Assembly: GCF_002933815.1 (NCBI RefSeq)
Contig: NZ_BEYR01000001.1
Location: 1,282,691-1,346,690 of the forward strand
Reading direction: 5' to 3'
Length of the DNA: 64,000 nucleotides
Origin: Sphingobacterium sp. HMA12
GTDB taxonomy: Bacteria; Bacteroidota; Bacteroidia; Sphingobacteriales; Sphingobacteriaceae
In this document: positions 60,758 through 64,000 of the stretch, piece by piece
How positions within the stretch are numbered: position 1 is the stretch's first letter
How the letters are laid out: every line of letters begins with the position of its first letter
The notes under the pieces: generated by a model
Seen by the model: the letters and a program-made list of their open reading frames with translations, nothing else
Told to the model about the DNA's origin: nothing
The model's database searches: none
Program-made: the position numbers and the translations under genes

Positions 60758-61642
60758 CTACTGTCTATGTTCCTGACGATAGGCGAGGGGAGATTTCCCT
60801 GTATGCTGCTTAAAGTAGCGGTTGAAATTCGAAATGTTATTAAAACCAGAACTTGCACAGATTGCTGAAACACTTTCGTTTCCTTCCCGCAGGAGTTTGC
60901 AAACATGTTCAATTCTGACCTCGAGCAGAAAATCGAAATAGTTTCTTCCTGTTCGCGATTTGAAATAGTGACAGAAGGCATTGGGCACCATATAAACAAT
61001 CGCGGCGATATCACGTAGCTTGATGTCTTTATAAAAGTTGTCCATCGTATACAGATAAATCCGGCTCAGGCGTGTCTCGTCTATTTTTTTGAATGGCTTG
61101 ATATCGTCCTTTTCGATGCTGCCCGAAAGGTTTTGGCTTGCGGCAATTTCATTCATCAGAAGCAGTAAATAGGGCAGCTGTTCATGCGGCTGACAATTTT
61201 CCAGTTTTTCCAGCATGCCGACAATAGTTTTTTTTATTTGCCCGTCCACATATAGTCCGATCTTTGCAGCGTGCAGCAACCTGACCAATAAGTTGTTTTC
61301 AGAGAGCCCTAGAAAATCCTGTCCTAATTTTTGGGGATCGAAATGAAGCGTTAGCAGCTTCAGCGGCACCGGTGTCCGGCCATGCTTCATGGCATAATCA
61401 TAGTAGCGATTGGTCTCAAATTTGAACATGTGCGGCATATTTGCTCCGATCACGATCATAGTGCCACTGGATATCCTTTTAGACGATTGTCCGATTGAAA
61501 ATGTTCCCTGTCCGGAACGAATATAGATCAGTTCGAATTCCCGATGGCTATGGAAGCTATTCGATGCATGGTAAACATCGGCTTTTGCCAAACTGAACGT
61601 TGAATTCCTCGCGATAACCTGCTGTCCAAAGTAATCTTCCAC
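60758..61642 (-). CDS. AraC-family regulator with cupin sensor
   Basis: A 294-residue regulator. The N-terminal cupin barrel (FHSHREFELIYIRSGQGTFSIG) probably binds a small ligand; the C-terminal double helix-turn-helix reads KLRDIAAIVYMVPNAFCHYF, then SAICASSGFNNISNFNRYF and TGKSPLAYR. It is divergent from the PEP synthase gene, with 126 bases between them, which makes that gene a candidate target. Confidence 0.88.
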   Translation of the reverse strand: MEDYFGQQVIARNSTFSLAKADVYHASNSFHSHREFELIYIRSGQGTFSIGQSSKRISSGTMIVIGANMPHMFKFETNRYYDYAMKHGRTPVPLKLLTLHFDPQKLGQDFLGLSENNLLVRLLHAAKIGLYVDGQIKKTIVGMLEKLENCQPHEQLPYLLLLMNEIAASQNLSGSIEKDDIKPFKKIDETRLSRIYLYTMDNFYKDIKLRDIAAIVYMVPNAFCHYFKSRTGRNYFDFLLEVRIEHVCKLLREGNESVSAICASSGFNNISNFNRYFKQHTGKSPLAYRQEHRQ

Positions 61643-61768
61643 TTATATAATATAAATATGAATATTATGATGTATTTGATAAATGTATTAAAATAGTATC
61701 AGTTTGTCTTAATATTTAACAAATTACTTCAAAAAATGCCGCCTACCTTCGTGTAAAATTATGATAAA

Positions 61769-64000
61769 ATGAGCAATAACAAATTTACAATGCCGCTGAT
61801 GGAATCCTCGATAGGGGATATTGATCTGGTCGGCGGGAAGAGCGCCTCCCTCGGTGAAATGTTACAGCACCTGAAGCCCTTAGGTGTCAATATTCCGGAT
61901 GGATTTATTGTAACCAGCAAAGCGTATTTTCAGTTTATTTCTGACAATCAGCTCGATCAAAAGATTCGCGCGATCCTGGCGGAAGCTGTCATTGAAGACC
62001 TGCAGGTACTGGCAAGCAGTGGGAGCAGCATCCGAAAACTCATCCAGCAGGGTAATTTCTCGGCAACGATGGAGGAGGAAATTCTCGCTGCTTACGTAGC
62101 ACTAATAGGCCCGGACAATATACAGGACTTTGGCGTTGCAGTACGTTCTTCAGCTACAGCAGAAGATCTACCCGATGCTTCTTTTGCTGGACAGCAGGAT
62201 ACTTACCTCAATATCCGTGGCCAACAGGAGCTCTTAACCGCGATAAAGAATTGTTTCGCTTCGCTGTTTACGGATCGGGCGATCAGCTACAGAGAGGCAT
62301 TTAATTTCGGACATTTTAACATAGGGCTTTCTGTCTGCGTGCAGCAGATGGTCCGATCGGATTGTGGATCTTCAGGCGTCGCTTTTTCAATTGATACGGA
62401 AAGCGGGTTTAAAGATGCTGTTCTGATCAATGGATCATATGGCTTGGGCGAACTTGTTGTTCAGGGTATGGTCAATCCGGATGAATTTATCGTATACAAA
62501 CCGCTATTAAAAAAGGGCTATGCTTCGATCGTAGAAAAAAAATTAGGAAGCAAACAAGTGCAGATGACCTACGCTATTGGGAAAAACGAAACCGTGCAGG
62601 TGATTGATACACCCGAAGCACACACAAAGCAGTTCTGTCTGGACGACACACAGATTCTCTTGCTTTCCAGATGGGTGTGCCTAATTGAAGACTATTATAC
62701 AGCACTCAAAGGAAGATGGTGCCCCATGGATGTGGAATGGGCGCTGGATGGCCTGCGCGGTGATCTGTATATTGTTCAGGCCCGACCTGAAACCATCCAT
62801 TCCCTGAAAAGCTCCAGCTGTATCACGGAATATAAAATTGAGCGGAAGGATAGGGCATCAGAAATTTTATTAAAGGGTATCGCAGTAGGTGATAAAATTG
62901 CCTCAGGAACAGTACACAACTTTAAAGGCATCAGCAAACAGCAGATACATACAATTAACTTTAATCCGGGTGATATTATGGTTGCAGAGATCACTGATCC
63001 TGACTGGGAGCCCATCATGAAAAAGGCGTCGGCAATCATCACCAATAAAGGAGGCCGTACATGCCATGCTGCCATTGTGGCGAGGGAGCTCGGAGTACCG
63101 GCCATTGTGGGTTGCGCGGGAGCGACCGAAATCCTGCTCACAGCACAGGAAATCACGGTTTCGTGCGCTGAAGGAGATACAGGCATCGTATACCGGGGAA
63201 GAATCCCTTATACCAGACATGCTCATGACCTTGCCGATCTGCCTGAAGTCAATACACCGATATTAATGAATATCGGTTCACCTGACATCGCCTTTCAATA
63301 CGCAGATTACCCCGCAAAAGGGGTGGGGCTGGCCCGGGAAGAGTTTATCATCAACAACTACATCAAGGCACATCCGATGGCGCTTTTAAAACATCAGGAA
63401 TTGAACGACAGCACGCTGAGCAGCTATATCGATAATCTGACAGCAGGCTATGTCGATGCGGAAAATTATTTCATTGAAAAGCTTTCTTACGGAATCGGAA
63501 AAATCGCTGCCGCCTATTATCCAAATAAAGTCATCGTCCGTTTTTCGGATTTTAAAACCAATGAATACTATAATATGCCCGGCGGAAAATACTTTGAGCC
63601 TAGGGAGGAGAACCCGATGATCGGTTGGCGTGGCGCTTCAAGGTATTATTCCGCAGCATATAAGGAAGCCTTCGGGATGGAATGCCGGGCAATAAAAAAG
63701 GTACGGGAGGTCATGGGCCTAGACAATTTGGTGGTAATGATTCCGTTCTGCCGAACAGTAAATGAATTGTTTCAGGTTTACACCGTCATGGAGGAGTTTG
63801 GCCTTAAACGCGGGCAAAATGGCATGGAGGTGTATCTGATGGCCGAAGTCCCCGCAAACGTTATTCTAGCCGAAGAATTCGCACAACATATCGACGGATT
63901 TTCGATCGGATCAAACGATCTCACGCAACTGGTGCTAGGTTTGGACCGCGATTCATCACTTGTCGCCAGCCTGTATAATGAACGCAACGACGCCGTCAAA
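61769..64000 (+). CDS. ppsA: Phosphoenolpyruvate synthase (cut by window edge)
   Basis: The ATG at 61769 opens 744 uninterrupted codons to the right edge; the family is about 800 residues. Order: N-terminal ATP-grasp (VGGKSASLGEML, AVRSSATAEDLPDASFAGQQ), then the swivelling phosphohistidine domain with His-433 in GGRTCHAAIVAREL. The C-terminal PEP/pyruvate barrel includes MIPFCRTVNE and GFSIGSNDLTQLVLGLDRD. The enzyme makes PEP from pyruvate and ATP, giving AMP and phosphate, for gluconeogenesis. Only the last part of the barrel, including the last catalytic residues, is missing because the window ends. Confidence 0.95.
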   Translation, partial: MSNNKFTMPLMESSIGDIDLVGGKSASLGEMLQHLKPLGVNIPDGFIVTSKAYFQFISDNQLDQKIRAILAEAVIEDLQVLASSGSSIRKLIQQGNFSATMEEEILAAYVALIGPDNIQDFGVAVRSSATAEDLPDASFAGQQDTYLNIRGQQELLTAIKNCFASLFTDRAISYREAFNFGHFNIGLSVCVQQMVRSDCGSSGVAFSIDTESGFKDAVLINGSYGLGELVVQGMVNPDEFIVYKPLLKKGYASIVEKKLGSKQVQMTYAIGKNETVQVIDTPEAHTKQFCLDDTQILLLSRWVCLIEDYYTALKGRWCPMDVEWALDGLRGDLYIVQARPETIHSLKSSSCITEYKIERKDRASEILLKGIAVGDKIASGTVHNFKGISKQQIHTINFNPGDIMVAEITDPDWEPIMKKASAIITNKGGRTCHAAIVARELGVPAIVGCAGATEILLTAQEITVSCAEGDTGIVYRGRIPYTRHAHDLADLPEVNTPILMNIGSPDIAFQYADYPAKGVGLAREEFIINNYIKAHPMALLKHQELNDSTLSSYIDNLTAGYVDAENYFIEKLSYGIGKIAAAYYPNKVIVRFSDFKTNEYYNMPGGKYFEPREENPMIGWRGASRYYSAAYKEAFGMECRAIKKVREVMGLDNLVVMIPFCRTVNELFQVYTVMEEFGLKRGQNGMEVYLMAEVPANVILAEEFAQHIDGFSIGSNDLTQLVLGLDRDSSLVASLYNERNDAVK

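Noticed and set aside
61643..61768. Promoter of PEP synthase from TACCTTCG at 61744
   Set aside because: It differs from TAnnTTTG at one of six fixed positions and lacks a -33 element at proper spacing, so it was not listed.
1..64000. CRISPR arrays, tRNA/rRNA genes, insertion sequences, prophage
   Set aside because: No regularly spaced repeats, cloverleaf-like structures, transposase motifs or phage genes were recognised by eye; faint or degraded elements could be missed.

Overview
The window looks like a chromosomal segment of a Sphingobacterium-like member of the Bacteroidota. The signs are SusC/SusD pairs, a hybrid two-component regulator, GLPGLI and DUF4374 proteins, a histone H1-like 58-residue protein, moderate GC, and promoters carrying the Bacteroidota -7 element TAnnTTTG. 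I saw no tRNA, rRNA, CRISPR array, transposase or phage gene. Both ends cut through genes: an uncharacterised minus-strand protein on the left (1-600) and phosphoenolpyruvate synthase on the right (61769-64000).

Layout. 0-8.5 kb: small membrane and hypothetical proteins, a decayed cold-shock gene, a two-domain glycosyltransferase, an orphan FtsX/MacB-type ABC permease and a GH18 lipoprotein. 8.6-14.8 kb: short-chain dehydrogenase, Crp/FNR regulator with an FNR-type palindrome just downstream, SnoaL-like and isochorismatase-like proteins, a membrane AraC regulator with an alpha/beta hydrolase, and an Ntn-type amidohydrolase. 14.9-24.3 kb: an iron/siderophore island. It has a siderophore-type TonB receptor, a XusA/XusB-like receptor plus DUF4374 lipoprotein pair, two AraC regulators and a siderophore-interacting ferric reductase. 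A near-identical 23-bp operator-like box sits at both receptor promoters. 25.4-32.7 kb: bacteriophytochrome histidine kinase, DUF421 protein, single-domain response regulator, Fpg/Nei glycosylase, histone H1-like protein and a two-component pair. 32.9-36.4 kb: GLPGLI protein plus TonB-receptor-like barrel, divergent from that two-component pair; the shared intergenic region carries six TAACA repeats in 10-bp phase. 36.5-38.2 kb: Crp regulator plus epimerase/dehydratase-like SDR.

38.4-53.8 kb is a polysaccharide utilization locus: HTCS regulator, GH31 with a PA14 insert, SusC, SusD, a surface lipoprotein and a GH2 beta-galactosidase, ending in a strong hairpin. GH31 (alpha-xylosidase-like) with GH2 suggests a xyloglucan-type side-chain target, but no endo-glucanase is present. 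53.9-58.1 kb holds a LOV (blue-light) histidine kinase overlapping a response regulator, beside a GAF/PAS kinase. 58.2-64 kb has a small membrane protein, a DUF5077/DUF3472 lipoprotein, a GNAT acetyltransferase, an AraC regulator and PEP synthase.

The most interesting themes are the iron island with its shared box, the phased-repeat promoter at 32.7-32.8 kb, and two photoreceptor kinases of different chemistry in one window. All family names come from motif recognition by eye; no database search was run.
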